DNA of 42,292 nt from Ruminococcaceae bacterium UBA5396 (GTDB taxonomy: Bacteria > Bacillota > Clostridia > Oscillospirales > Acutalibacteraceae): contig DHOG01000027.1 of assembly GCA_002410715.1 (NCBI GenBank), forward strand, positions 17,951 to 60,242. Reading direction: 5' to 3'. The notes below the pieces were generated by a model that did not search any database, was not told the DNA's origin, and saw only the letters and a program-made list of their open reading frames with translations. Positions 25,964-34,571 of the stretch are shown here, piece after piece. The stretch's first letter is position 1; every line of letters begins with the position of its first letter. The position numbers and the translations under genes were made by a program.

Positions 25964-26719
25964 ATGGAAACAATATCCTATAAAATTCCCGGATTCGAGG
26001 GGCCTCTCGATTTGCTTTTGCATCTTGTTCAAAAGCACAAATTAAATATTTTGGATATCCCGATTGCAGAGCTGCTTGATCAATATATGCGGACGATAGA
26101 AGAATGGAAAAGCATCAATCTTGAGGTTGCTGCCGAATTTCTGGAAATGGCTGCACGACTTGTTCATATTAAGACCGCGATGCTTCTTCCGAAGCATGAT
26201 GAAGCTGAAGAAATGCGCCGCGAGCTCAGTGGCGAGCTTATGGAATACCAGCTTTGTCTGGAGGCTGCTGGCCGTCTCGCAGGACAAAATGTGGGAGGTA
26301 GCCTATTTGTGCGAAACCCGGCTGAAATTGAACCGGATCGCACATACCGCCGCATTCACCCTCCGGAAACCATTTTGAATGCTTATCTTGCTGCTGCAGG
26401 AAGGGGGAAACGCCGTTTGCCACCGCCTGCTAAGGCATTCAGCGGAATTGTTTCAAGGCGGATTGTCTCAGTATCTTCAAAAATTATCTTTGTTCTGCGC
26501 CGTCTTTATAGAAATAAAAAAATGCGATATTTCAATCTGTTTGAAAAGGCAGAAAGCAGGTCCGAATTGGTTGCTACGTTCTTGGCTCTTCTGGAACTTG
26601 TCAAGGCTTGCCGTATCGGGGTTGAAGGTGAAGGCGAAAACCGGAATGTCTATATGATTGAGGGTACAGGCAGAAAGAAGGAAAATAATCTCCTGATTAC
26701 TGAAAGGCGTGAAACCTGA
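25964..26719 (+). CDS. scpA: Segregation and condensation protein A
   Basis: 251 residues. The N-terminal motif FEGPLDLLLHLVQKHKLNILDIPIAELLDQY is broken here into recognisable parts: FEGPLDLLLHL, then KLNILDIPI, then LLDQY. It is the kleisin signature that binds the SMC neck; EFLEMAARLVHIKTAMLLP follows. The C-terminal winged helix (FLALLELVKACRIGV) binds the SMC head. AGGAGA precedes ATG. Its stop overlaps the scpB start (TGATG), so the pair is coupled. Together with SMC and ScpB it compacts and segregates the chromosome. Confidence 0.98.
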   Translation: METISYKIPGFEGPLDLLLHLVQKHKLNILDIPIAELLDQYMRTIEEWKSINLEVAAEFLEMAARLVHIKTAMLLPKHDEAEEMRRELSGELMEYQLCLEAAGRLAGQNVGGSLFVRNPAEIEPDRTYRRIHPPETILNAYLAAAGRGKRRLPPPAKAFSGIVSRRIVSVSSKIIFVLRRLYRNKKMRYFNLFEKAESRSELVATFLALLELVKACRIGVEGEGENRNVYMIEGTGRKKENNLLITERRET

Positions 26720-27300
26720 TGGAAATAAAGCAATATCAGGCAATTATTGAAGCTGTACTGTTTGCTAGCGGCGAACCGGTTGAAATCTCCCGCCTGGCGG
26801 AGGTTTTGGAGATAGATTATGATACGGTGGAACGTTTAACAGATGATTTGATGCAGGATATCAATACAAGAACAGGCGGTCTAATGATACTGCGTCTTGC
26901 CGACAGCTTTCAAATGTGTACCAAGTCAGCCTATGCGGAATATATTCGAAAGGCGTTGGATATTAGGAAAAATACACCTTTATCACAGGCGGCTATGGAA
27001 GTTTTAGCGATTGCTGCATACAATCAACCTGTTACTCGCGCTTTTATTGACCAAGTACGTGGTGTGGACTGCAGTGCGGTTGTACAGGGGCTAGTTGCAA
27101 AAAATCTAATCGAAGAAAAGGGACGGTTGGAACTGCCCGGACGCCCGTTGTTATATGGAACAACAGTCGATTTTCTTAGATGTTTTGGTGTGTCCTCACT
27201 GGATGAATTGCCTCCCCTTCCTCAAAAGGATGAAGAGTCTGAAATGCAGGAAACTACTTTGGATGAAGTAATAGAAGATTCAATAGCCTCCTCGGTTTGA
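26719..27300 (+). CDS. scpB: Segregation and condensation protein B
   Basis: 193 residues, usual size. Starts at the ATG overlapping the scpA stop. N-terminal IIEAVLFASGEPVEISRLAEVL and the central motif SQAAMEVLAIAAYNQPVTRAFID, then RGVDCSAVVQGLVAKNLIEEKGR and PGRPLLYGTT are diagnostic of the tandem winged-helix ScpB. It dimerises and clamps ScpA in the SMC complex. An acidic tail ends the protein. Confidence 0.98.
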   Translation: MEIKQYQAIIEAVLFASGEPVEISRLAEVLEIDYDTVERLTDDLMQDINTRTGGLMILRLADSFQMCTKSAYAEYIRKALDIRKNTPLSQAAMEVLAIAAYNQPVTRAFIDQVRGVDCSAVVQGLVAKNLIEEKGRLELPGRPLLYGTTVDFLRCFGVSSLDELPPLPQKDEESEMQETTLDEVIEDSIASSV

Positions 27301-27447
27301 TCCTGCTCTACCTTGGGTGAATTAAATTATATTGATAGTTTTCTATAATTCCCCTCTGCTATGAAGTGGGTGAGAAATAATTGGCAATATCCAGGAAAGT
27401 GCAAAAGAAATACTCGCTGTACTATAAATGGAATGGGGGGATGCAGG

Positions 27448-28071
27448 TTGTTAATTTTGCAGATAACTCTTGGAGTTATCGTGCTCTTGCTACTAATTTT
27501 ATTGCTACCTGTTCATCTCCATGTATTTTACCATGAGAAATTAGTCATTCGAGCAGGTGTATTGTTCATTAACTTTACATTATATCCCAGACCGCCTATA
27601 TCTGAAAAGAGGAAACAAAAAAAGGCTAAAAAGGAAAAACGAAAACAGGCCAAGGAAAAAGAGGAACTGTCCCGAGCCGAGGAGATGCTACGCAGTGAGG
27701 GTGTATTGGCTGTTGTTCATTATTATATTGAAATGACACGTCTCATCGGAACTGCTTTAAAAAGATTGGTCAGAACCATTACTGTGGATAAGCTTATCCT
27801 GAATTTAATTGTAGCTTCGGATGATGCTTCGGACACTGCTGTGAATTACGGAAGAGTGTGTTCTGTGATTTATCCGGCGCAGGCTCTAATAGAAAGTATC
27901 GTGCGGGTAAAAAAGAGAGACATAAACATCAAACCGGATTTTTTGCTCGAAAAAGGGAATGTGAACGGAGAAATCAGGCTTCATGTTTTACCAGTCAGGG
28001 TTTTATGGGCATTGCTGATGTTTTTTATAGGCTATATTGGAAATACTACATCAACGAAAACAGTTCAATAA
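27448..28071 (+). CDS. DUF2953 domain membrane protein (YtfI-like)
   Basis: About 207 residues from TTG 27448, chosen because a GGGGGG run (able to pair with the anti-SD through one G-U) ends seven bases upstream. ATG 27433 or 27361 in the same frame are alternatives without a ribosome site. One N-terminal membrane helix is followed by a very basic coiled-coil-like stretch (SEKRKQKKAKKEKRKQ) and a DUF2953 domain. A second helix lies near the C-terminus. The position between scpB and ytfJ is the same as that of YtfI in Bacillus, a sporulation-associated gene. Function unknown. Confidence 0.75.
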   Translation: MLILQITLGVIVLLLLILLLPVHLHVFYHEKLVIRAGVLFINFTLYPRPPISEKRKQKKAKKEKRKQAKEKEELSRAEEMLRSEGVLAVVHYYIEMTRLIGTALKRLVRTITVDKLILNLIVASDDASDTAVNYGRVCSVIYPAQALIESIVRVKKRDINIKPDFLLEKGNVNGEIRLHVLPVRVLWALLMFFIGYIGNTTSTKTVQ

Positions 28072-28114
28072 TTTTTACGGACAGTTGAATTGCATTATGA
28101 AAGAGGTTGTGAAA

Positions 28115-28558
28115 ATGGCGGAAAACAATTTACAGGGTATACTGGGCGTATCAATGGATAAAATCCGAGAAATGGTTGATGTCAATACAGTTATTGGTGA
28201 TGCGATTCATACTCCGGACGGTTTAACATTGATTCCGGTATCAAAAGTTTCTTATGGTTTTGCTTCGGGAGGGTCGAATATACCTACTAAGTCTGCGTCC
28301 GAGCTGTTTGGAGGCGGTAGCGGTGCCGGTATTAACATTACACCGGTTGCTTTTATTGTGATTTCAAACGGCGGGGTTCAGGTGATTCCGATTGTGTCTA
28401 AGCCTGATTCTGCAGATAAGATGATCAATCTTGTACCCGAAATGTTTGATAAGATTACTTCTCTTTTTCACAAAAAAAAGGAATCAACCGAAAAAGTCGA
28501 GGTTTCAGGTGGAAATGATCCAACCGTTACCGTTACGGAGACAACAACAAAATCCTAA
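28115..28558 (+). CDS. ytfJ: Sporulation protein YtfJ / GerW family
   Basis: 147 residues from ATG 28115 (GAGG eight bases upstream); ATG 28097 is a weaker option and the frame is open further back within the previous gene. Motifs are GILGVSMDKIREMVDVNTVIGD, DGLTLIPVSKVSYGFASGG and ITPVAFIVISNGGVQVIPI, typical of GerW/YtfJ. The tail is Lys/Thr-rich. In Bacillus YtfJ (GerW) is needed for normal L-alanine germination, so this gene supports a spore former. Confidence 0.93.
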   Translation: MAENNLQGILGVSMDKIREMVDVNTVIGDAIHTPDGLTLIPVSKVSYGFASGGSNIPTKSASELFGGGSGAGINITPVAFIVISNGGVQVIPIVSKPDSADKMINLVPEMFDKITSLFHKKKESTEKVEVSGGNDPTVTVTETTTKS

Positions 28559-28615
28559 TAAATTATGTATTTCCCTCTTACCATTTGCATAGGTTTTTAT
28601 GGGCAGGTGGTAATA

Positions 28616-29761
28616 TTGCAGAAAAAAACTTTAATAATTTTCCTTACTGCATTCCTTGTGCTTCTTTCAACTGGTATGGGAACCAAGGCGGCCGGTATCG
28701 GTTCATTATCTTCGCAGTCGGCGGTTCTATATGAGCCCGAATCGGGGCGAATTCTTTACGAGAAGGATGCCCATACTCCGCGTCCGATGGCCAGCACCAC
28801 AAAGATTATGACGGCTCTGCTGGCAATCGAGCGGTGTCCGGCGGATAAGATTCTGACTGTATCAGGTGAAGCAGTCAGGGTAGAAGGTTCGGCTCTGGGG
28901 CTTCGCGGCGGTGATCAGATTATGATGCTCGATTTGGTTACCGGTCTGCTTCTGGAATCCGGAAATGATGCTGCGAATGTAATCGCATATGCAATATCAG
29001 GTGGTATACCGGAATTCGCCAATCTAATGAATGAACGTGCCGCTACAATCGGCATGAAGAATACAACATTTGTTACTCCTTCCGGTCTTGATCAGGGCGA
29101 CCATTCATCATCAGCATATGATATGGCTCTGCTTGCTGCTGAAGCACTAAAGAATGATACAATTGCAAAGATTTGCGATACTGAATCTGCACTGATAGAG
29201 TTTGGTAATCCTCCCAAAAAAATCAGAGTAACAAATCACAACCGGTTATTGAAGCTTTATCCATACGCAATCGGAATGAAAACCGGATTTACCAAAAAAT
29301 CTGGAAGGTGTCTGGTTTCTGCCGCTGAAAAGGACGGTGTAAAGCTAATTGCCGTTACATTAAAAGCGGGGGATGACTGGAATGACCATATCGCTATATA
29401 TGAGCATGGATTCTCAATCACAGAGTCGTTTTCTTTGCCTGAAATAGCCTTGCCCAAAACGCCTGTATCCGGAGGGACAGCGCATCAGGTGAATTTAATT
29501 GCGGATGTGCCTCCGGTTGTTACATTGATTCGTGATGAAACGAATAAATTACGTTCTGAGCTTTTTCTACCGAAATTTTTAATCGCTCCGGTTATTGCAG
29601 GAGAAGTTGTAGGAGAGGTAAAATATTTCGCCGGCGAAAGGGAGCTTTGCACCCTATCAATTAAAGCCGCTGACAATATAAATGCAAGACCTGTGGCAGG
29701 GTTTTGGACGAGAATGCATAGGTATTTTGCGAATTTGCTGCACGAATGGCTTCGCATTTAA
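28616..29761 (+). CDS. dacF: D-alanyl-D-alanine carboxypeptidase (PBP5/DacF type)
   Basis: 381 residues from TTG 28616, chosen because GGCAGGTGG ends five bases upstream and a signal peptide begins at once (MQKKTLIIFLTAFLVLLS). The serine peptidase motifs are in order: SxxK in MASTTKIMTALL, SxN in LESGNDAAN, and KTG in GMKTGFTKKSGR. A C-terminal beta domain and an amphipathic helix (FWTRMHRYFANLLHEWL) should hold it to the outer membrane face. It trims pentapeptide side chains of peptidoglycan; in spore formers DacF/DacB-like enzymes tune cortex crosslinking. Confidence 0.96.
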   Translation: MQKKTLIIFLTAFLVLLSTGMGTKAAGIGSLSSQSAVLYEPESGRILYEKDAHTPRPMASTTKIMTALLAIERCPADKILTVSGEAVRVEGSALGLRGGDQIMMLDLVTGLLLESGNDAANVIAYAISGGIPEFANLMNERAATIGMKNTTFVTPSGLDQGDHSSSAYDMALLAAEALKNDTIAKICDTESALIEFGNPPKKIRVTNHNRLLKLYPYAIGMKTGFTKKSGRCLVSAAEKDGVKLIAVTLKAGDDWNDHIAIYEHGFSITESFSLPEIALPKTPVSGGTAHQVNLIADVPPVVTLIRDETNKLRSELFLPKFLIAPVIAGEVVGEVKYFAGERELCTLSIKAADNINARPVAGFWTRMHRYFANLLHEWLRI

Positions 29762-29813
29762 TGAATAAATACCGAAGGAATCATAAGCCCGGAAAGGAAA
29801 CAGGTTTTAATAA

Positions 29814-30635
29814 ATGAGTGAAATGCGCCTTCAAAAACTGCTTTCTGAATGCGGTATCGCTTCACGCCGTAAAGCAGAAGAAATGATTATACAGCGAAAA
29901 GTAAAGGTAAATGGTCACCTTGCCTCTTTAGGAGATAAGGCAAACATACGCAAGGACGTTATAACGGTAGATGGAAAAAGAATAGCTTTGCCCGAACGGA
30001 TGCTTTACATCATGCTTAATAAGCCGCGCGGATATGTTACTACCATGAACGATGAAAAAGGTCGTAAATGTGTTGCCGATCTGATGGTAGATGCAGGAGT
30101 TCGGGTGTTTCCTGTAGGAAGGCTTGATCGTGATTCCGAGGGATTGCTTATTTTGACAAATGATGGTGAATTTGCCAATGCCATCATTCACCCCGCCAAA
30201 CATATACCAAAGGTATATCGTGTTACGCTGAGACCGGCTCCGACAGATGAACAGATGCAGATGTTTCGGGAAGGAATACTCCTGGAAGGCGAAAAAAGGA
30301 AAACCGCTCCAGCGGATATTGTTATTATTTTCGGGGAAAAGGCTGACGGATTAAGATCGGAGCGCGTAGTTGCAGAAATTGTTTTATACGAAGGCCGAAA
30401 CAGACAGATTAGACGGATGTTTGAAAGCATAAAAATTGAGGTTGCCCGTCTACGGCGTGTTGCTATCGGGAATGTTAAGCTCGGCATGCTCCCGCCTGGA
30501 AAATGGCGGGAGCTTGAGCCGCGTGAGGTTCAATCACTCCGAAGCGCAGCGTTAGGCCCTGCTGCTGAGATAAAACCCCGCGCGGCAGCGAGAGGGGAGG
30601 AGCGCAGACATGGTGTCCATCGTCCCCGCCGATGA
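29814..30635 (+). CDS. rluB: RluB/RsuA family pseudouridine synthase
   Basis: 273 residues. An S4 RNA-binding domain (MRLQKLLSECGIASRRKAEEMI, KVKVNG) is followed by the catalytic domain with GRLDRDSEGLLILTNDGEF, where the Asp of RLDRD is the nucleophile, and EGRNRQIRRM. In Firmicutes this protein makes pseudouridine in 23S rRNA helix 69/90 regions (RluB type). The last 30 residues are Arg/Ala-rich and overlap the next gene by 26 bases in another frame. Confidence 0.95.
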   Translation: MSEMRLQKLLSECGIASRRKAEEMIIQRKVKVNGHLASLGDKANIRKDVITVDGKRIALPERMLYIMLNKPRGYVTTMNDEKGRKCVADLMVDAGVRVFPVGRLDRDSEGLLILTNDGEFANAIIHPAKHIPKVYRVTLRPAPTDEQMQMFREGILLEGEKRKTAPADIVIIFGEKADGLRSERVVAEIVLYEGRNRQIRRMFESIKIEVARLRRVAIGNVKLGMLPPGKWRELEPREVQSLRSAALGPAAEIKPRAAARGEERRHGVHRPRR

Positions 30636-30996
30636 GCAATTTATTAAGAATCATGTAACTCAACCGGACAATGAAATGCAATCGTCATTTTGTTTGGCTA
30701 CATATGACGGTAACACTTGTATCGGTTATATTTATTGCAAAATTAATGAGCAGGAAGTATTAATTCTTGAACTCAAAACATCGGATAATATAATTGCAGA
30801 AAGTATGGTACGTGCTGCACTAAATGCCTCTGCTGGGAAAGGCGCTGTTGTAGCCGGATGCTGCAATATTCACCTTTTCCCGTTATTAAAGAAGTTAGGA
30901 TTCGCAGAGAATAATGGTTCTTCTTCTACGACTGAAATACGTGCAGAAATAAGTAGTGTATTGCCGGATGGCGGCTGCAAGGGATGCAACAAATAG
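30610..30996 (+). CDS. Small GNAT-like protein
   Basis: 128 residues. It overlaps the end of the rluB gene and has a strong GGGGAGGAG site before ATG 30610. The strand-helix order with CIGYIYCKI, ALNASAGKGAVVAGCCN and LFPLLKKLGFAEN resembles a reduced N-acetyltransferase fold, but the acetyl-CoA loop (QxxGxG/A) is not convincing. The tail ends GGCKGCNK. It closes the operon just before a strong terminator. Function unknown. Confidence 0.65.
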   Translation: MVSIVPADEQFIKNHVTQPDNEMQSSFCLATYDGNTCIGYIYCKINEQEVLILELKTSDNIIAESMVRAALNASAGKGAVVAGCCNIHLFPLLKKLGFAENNGSSSTTEIRAEISSVLPDGGCKGCNK

Positions 30997-31001
30997 AATA
31001 G

Positions 31002-31075
31002 AGGCAAATATTATTTATATTGTGGATGGCTTTAGAAAAATAACCGCAATATAAGTAATATTTGCCTTTTTATAA
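31002..31075 (+). terminator. Terminator of the M50-scpAB-dacF-rluB operon
   Basis: Two 21-base arms (31002-31022 and 31047-31067; AGGCAAATATTA core) pair with a single T-G wobble around a 24-base loop, followed by TTTTTATAATT. Confidence 0.88.
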
Positions 31076-31109
31076 TTAGTCATTTTTTTATATTGCACTT
31101 GAAAAGCGG

Positions 31110-31138
31110 TTGAAGCCACCTCTAGATTCTGGTATACT
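31110..31138 (+). promoter_or_regulatory. Promoter of the thyX operon
   Basis: TTGAAG (31110-31115), a 17-base spacer and TATACT (31133-31138), about 55 bases before thyX. Confidence 0.75.
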
Positions 31139-31195
31139 GTAGCTTATAAATATGGGATAATTGATTGCAAGAATTAATTAAAAGGAGAATGCCCG

Positions 31196-31963
31196 ATGCC
31201 CAGGGTTACGCTTTTGGCATATACACCCCAGCCGGAACATATAGTCGCATCAGCTGCTAAACTGTGTTATTCACCATCATCAATTGATGATTTGCGTGAA
31301 AATTTTACCGATGAAAAGGCATCATCTTTTGTAGACATGCTTTCTGAAATCGGTCACGAAAGTCCGATTGAACACGCTGTATTTACGTTTGGTATTGAGG
31401 GGGTATCCCGTTCGCTGCTTGCTCAGATTACACGTCACAGGATTGCTTCCTTTAGTGTACAGAGTCAGCGCTATGTCCGTGAAAATAGCTTTGAATATGT
31501 GATTCCTCCCGAAATTGATGCCATTCCCGAAGCCTGCCGTCTCTATATAAAGGCAATGCAAGAGGATCAGAAGAATTATGAGGAGTTAGCAGCTCTTTTA
31601 AAAGAGAAACATAGAGCCGATCTGGTCGAAGGCGGCATGGACGAAAAATCAGCTGACCGTACAGCAGAAAAAAAAGCCATTGAGGACGCCCGTTTTGTTT
31701 TGCCAAACGCCTGCACGACAAAGATGGTCGTTACAATGAACGCGCGCAGTCTTCTGAACTTTTTTTCACACCGCTGCTGCAATCGTGCGCAGTGGGAAAT
31801 TCGTGCGCTTGCTGAGAAAATGCTAGCGTTGTGTCAACAGGCTGCTCCCCATCTGTTTAAACGGTCGGGTCCCCCGTGTATACGCGGGGGCTGCCCTGAA
31901 GGAAAAATGACCTGCGGCAAAATCACCCAAGTACGGGAACGATATCGAGTAAATTTTAAGTAA
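31196..31963 (+). CDS. thyX: FAD-dependent thymidylate synthase
   Basis: 255 residues. The ThyX signature RHRIASFSVQSQRY (RHRx7S) is exact, with ESPIEHAVFTF upstream and ARSLLNFFSHRCCNRAQWEIR downstream for dUMP and FAD binding. It makes dTMP from dUMP with methylene-THF and reduced flavin, leaving THF. A short Cys-rich C-terminal stretch (PPCIRGGCPEGKMTCGK) is typical of clostridial ThyX. AAAGGAG lies eight bases before the start. It heads an operon with a thymidylate kinase-like gene and a folate enzyme. Confidence 0.98.
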   Translation: MPRVTLLAYTPQPEHIVASAAKLCYSPSSIDDLRENFTDEKASSFVDMLSEIGHESPIEHAVFTFGIEGVSRSLLAQITRHRIASFSVQSQRYVRENSFEYVIPPEIDAIPEACRLYIKAMQEDQKNYEELAALLKEKHRADLVEGGMDEKSADRTAEKKAIEDARFVLPNACTTKMVVTMNARSLLNFFSHRCCNRAQWEIRALAEKMLALCQQAAPHLFKRSGPPCIRGGCPEGKMTCGKITQVRERYRVNFK

Positions 31964-32028
31964 AAAATTAGCAAATGAATTTTTTTCTTTTTGAATTGAG
32001 AAGTACCAAGAAGGGAATGGACATAAAT

Positions 32029-32682
32029 ATGGCACGGCTGGTGGTCATTGACGGGCTGGATGGTAGCGGAAAAACAACACAGTTTGATCGGCTTGATGCG
32101 TATCTTAGTTCTGCTGGGACAAGCTATAGACAGATTTGTTTTCCTGATTATCTGGAACCCTCCTCCGCACTTGTGAAAATGTATCTTGCCGGTCAATTCG
32201 GTGGGTCAGCGGATGCTGTAAATGCTTATGCTGCTTCATCCTTTTATGCTGTGGACCGTTATGCAAGCTACAAGCGCTTCTGGGAAAAGGATTATAGAGA
32301 AGGCCGTTTGATTCTTGCGGCACGCTATACAACATCGAATGCAATCCACCAGATGCCCAAGCTGCCGCGGCAACAATGGGATGGCTATCTTCTATGGCTT
32401 GAGCAGTATGAATATGATCTACTCGGTTTGCCCCGTCCGGATTTGGTTGCGTTTCTGGATATGCCGCCGGAGGTATCCCAGCGGCTTCTCAGCCAAAGAT
32501 ATGAAGGTGATGACAACCGCAAAGATATTCACGAGCGCGATAAGGAATATCTGATTAGATGCCGGGAATCAGCGCTTTATGCGGCAGACAAGCTTGGTTG
32601 GAAGGTTGTTCCTTGTGCGGCTGATGGCCATCCGTTGCCGGAGGCGGAGATAACCCGTAGCCTAATCAAGCTACTACCTTAA
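32029..32682 (+). CDS. tmk: Thymidylate kinase-like protein
   Basis: 217 residues from ATG 32029 (MARLVVIDGLDGSGKTTQ); upstream in-frame ATGs (32017, 31975) are less natural because the P-loop sits at the very N-terminus in this family. The Walker A GLDGSGKTT, the DR-type motif in AVDRYASYKRFW, a TTSNAIHQ substrate segment and the lid RLLSQRYEGDDNRKDIHERD match dTMP kinase. It follows thyX by 65 bases, giving dTMP then dTDP. It is a divergent member; a second, canonical tmk elsewhere in the genome cannot be excluded. Confidence 0.85.
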   Translation: MARLVVIDGLDGSGKTTQFDRLDAYLSSAGTSYRQICFPDYLEPSSALVKMYLAGQFGGSADAVNAYAASSFYAVDRYASYKRFWEKDYREGRLILAARYTTSNAIHQMPKLPRQQWDGYLLWLEQYEYDLLGLPRPDLVAFLDMPPEVSQRLLSQRYEGDDNRKDIHERDKEYLIRCRESALYAADKLGWKVVPCAADGHPLPEAEITRSLIKLLP

Positions 32683-32710
32683 TACCACGACTAAAAGGAT
32701 GTTATGATTA

Positions 32711-33631
32711 ATGTCAGTAACCTCGTTAAAGCTTTTATTTAAAGAACCTGAAGTTTCAGATGCCGAATGGGTAGCGCCCATGCTTCGAGCAGCCGGAATG
32801 AAGATATGTGAGTTTTCATTTACCACGATATGGTTATGGCGAAGGTATTATAATAATCAAATTGCCCGTGTCGGAGACTCACTTTTTATCCGATCCGGAG
32901 ATATAGAGCCCTTCTATCTTCTGCCGGTCGGCGGGGATCTGCGCCAGAATATCAAACTGCTTTTTGAATATCAGCATAGCCGCGGTGAGTCTTTATCTAT
33001 TTTCGGTGCCGATAATGATATAAAAGAGCAGATTAATCAATGGTTTCCCGGCGTGTTTGAATGGCAGCCTTCGGAAGGAGATTTTGATTACATCTATAAC
33101 ACCGAGGATCTCGCCGCTCTCAGTGGTCGAAAGTATCATTCAAAGAGAAATCATATTTCCACATTTGATGCCCAATACAATTGGAGTTATGAGCGGATTG
33201 ATTCCCATAACTCGCAGGAAGTATTAGAAATGGTGACCGAATGGTGTCGGGAGCGCGGAAATTGTAGCGATCCAGGTCTTCGCAACGAACGACGCTCTAT
33301 TGGGGAGGCACTCCCGCATATGTCCGAGCTTTCAATCATTGGTGGTTTAATCCGGGTTGACGGTAAAGTGGTTGCCATGACCATGGGTTCACCAATCAGT
33401 AATGACGTTTTTGATATCCATTCGGAAAAAGCGTTGTCTGATTTCAGCGGTGCATATGCCGTGATCAACAAGGAATTCGCCGCGCGGGAGCTTTTGGGGC
33501 GTTATCCCTTGATCAACCGAGAAAATGACATGGGTATTGAAGGCTTGAGACGCGCTAAGAGATCTTATAAACCGGTACAAATCGTAGAAAAACATCTTGG
33601 AACAGAGGCAATAAAACTTTCGGAGGGATGA
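32711..33631 (+). CDS. DUF2156 domain protein (phosphatidylglycerol lysyltransferase C-terminal-like)
   Basis: 306 residues. The domain is a double GNAT fold related to the catalytic half of MprF, seen here in LSGRKYHSKRNHISTF (near 139), MVTEWCRERG, and FDIHSEKALSDFSGAYAVINKEFA then LINRENDMGIEGLRRAKRSYKP. There are no membrane helices, so it lacks the flippase part of MprF. Proteins of this kind may move an acyl or aminoacyl group to an unknown acceptor. The next gene begins one base after its stop, suggesting a joint function. Confidence 0.88.
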   Translation: MSVTSLKLLFKEPEVSDAEWVAPMLRAAGMKICEFSFTTIWLWRRYYNNQIARVGDSLFIRSGDIEPFYLLPVGGDLRQNIKLLFEYQHSRGESLSIFGADNDIKEQINQWFPGVFEWQPSEGDFDYIYNTEDLAALSGRKYHSKRNHISTFDAQYNWSYERIDSHNSQEVLEMVTEWCRERGNCSDPGLRNERRSIGEALPHMSELSIIGGLIRVDGKVVAMTMGSPISNDVFDIHSEKALSDFSGAYAVINKEFAARELLGRYPLINRENDMGIEGLRRAKRSYKPVQIVEKHLGTEAIKLSEG

Positions 33632-33632
33632 G

Positions 33633-34493
33633 ATGCCGTTCGAATACGCCGGCTTTGAAATGGCTTATGATCTGATGAGAATTTGGTCAGATGCTTTTCC
33701 GCAAGACAATGCCGATGATATTAGGAAATTTATTACACTTGCATTAAAAACATATAATTGTGCAGTCTGGAAAGAAGATGGCCATCCTGTCTCCATGGCG
33801 TTTACTCTACCAGCCGTACTGGAGTTGAAATCGGGTAGCTTAAATCTTTGTTATATTTATGCTGCGGCAACCCTAACTGAATATAGGGGGCAAGGCTTGT
33901 TCGCAAGGTTGCTTGGAAATGTCCAGGAACAGCTTGCCAATAATGGTGTAGATGCATGCTTTCTACGTCCGGCGAGCCCTCGATTATTTGATTATTACGG
34001 GCGTCTCGGTTACAAGCCATTTTTTTATTTTATATCAGAGAATTTATCTTCGGATGATTTTCAGGTTAACACTGACCGATCGCTTAATGATTTTACTGAA
34101 ATACAGGAAACAGCATTTCGAAACAAACTGTTGGAGAACCATTCCGCTTGGGTGCGGTGGCCTGATGTGCTGTTATCCTTTGCGATGCAAAACGCCGTTC
34201 AAACCGGGGGAGCGGTAATCGGAGGCGATAGAGGCTGGGCAATCTGCGAGCGATACGGGGACAAGCTGTTCATACGTGAATGGCTTTGTGGACCTGAGAT
34301 GGAAGAGGCATTACGTCGTAAAGTTGCAGTGCGTTTTCCCGGGTTGGATATTATTCGCAGAAGACCTGTTAACCAAACTGAGATACTGCAAAGTGAACCC
34401 TTCGGCATGCTTTACCCGCTTACAAATGCGGCTGCCGAAAAAATTAAAACCGTTGAATCTGCAATTCCCTATATGGGACTTGCTTTTGATTAA
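33633..34493 (+). CDS. GNAT family N-acetyltransferase (Eis-like layout)
   Basis: 286 residues. The N-terminal GNAT domain shows CYIYAAATLTEYRGQGLFARLLGNVQ, in which TEYRGQGLFARLL is the acetyl-CoA loop (R/QxxGxG/A type), then a conserved YGRLGYKPFFYF. The second half resembles the C-terminal half of Eis/DUF4111-style two-domain GNATs. GGAGGG (33622-33627) precedes ATG 33633. Substrate unknown. It is tightly coupled to the DUF2156 gene. Confidence 0.88.
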   Translation: MPFEYAGFEMAYDLMRIWSDAFPQDNADDIRKFITLALKTYNCAVWKEDGHPVSMAFTLPAVLELKSGSLNLCYIYAAATLTEYRGQGLFARLLGNVQEQLANNGVDACFLRPASPRLFDYYGRLGYKPFFYFISENLSSDDFQVNTDRSLNDFTEIQETAFRNKLLENHSAWVRWPDVLLSFAMQNAVQTGGAVIGGDRGWAICERYGDKLFIREWLCGPEMEEALRRKVAVRFPGLDIIRRRPVNQTEILQSEPFGMLYPLTNAAAEKIKTVESAIPYMGLAFD

Positions 34494-34571
34494 CACATAT
34501 GAATAAATCGGCTGTAGAAAATGAAAAGGGCGAACCCTTGTTCTATATTTGCGTCATAAGGAGTGTTTGTA

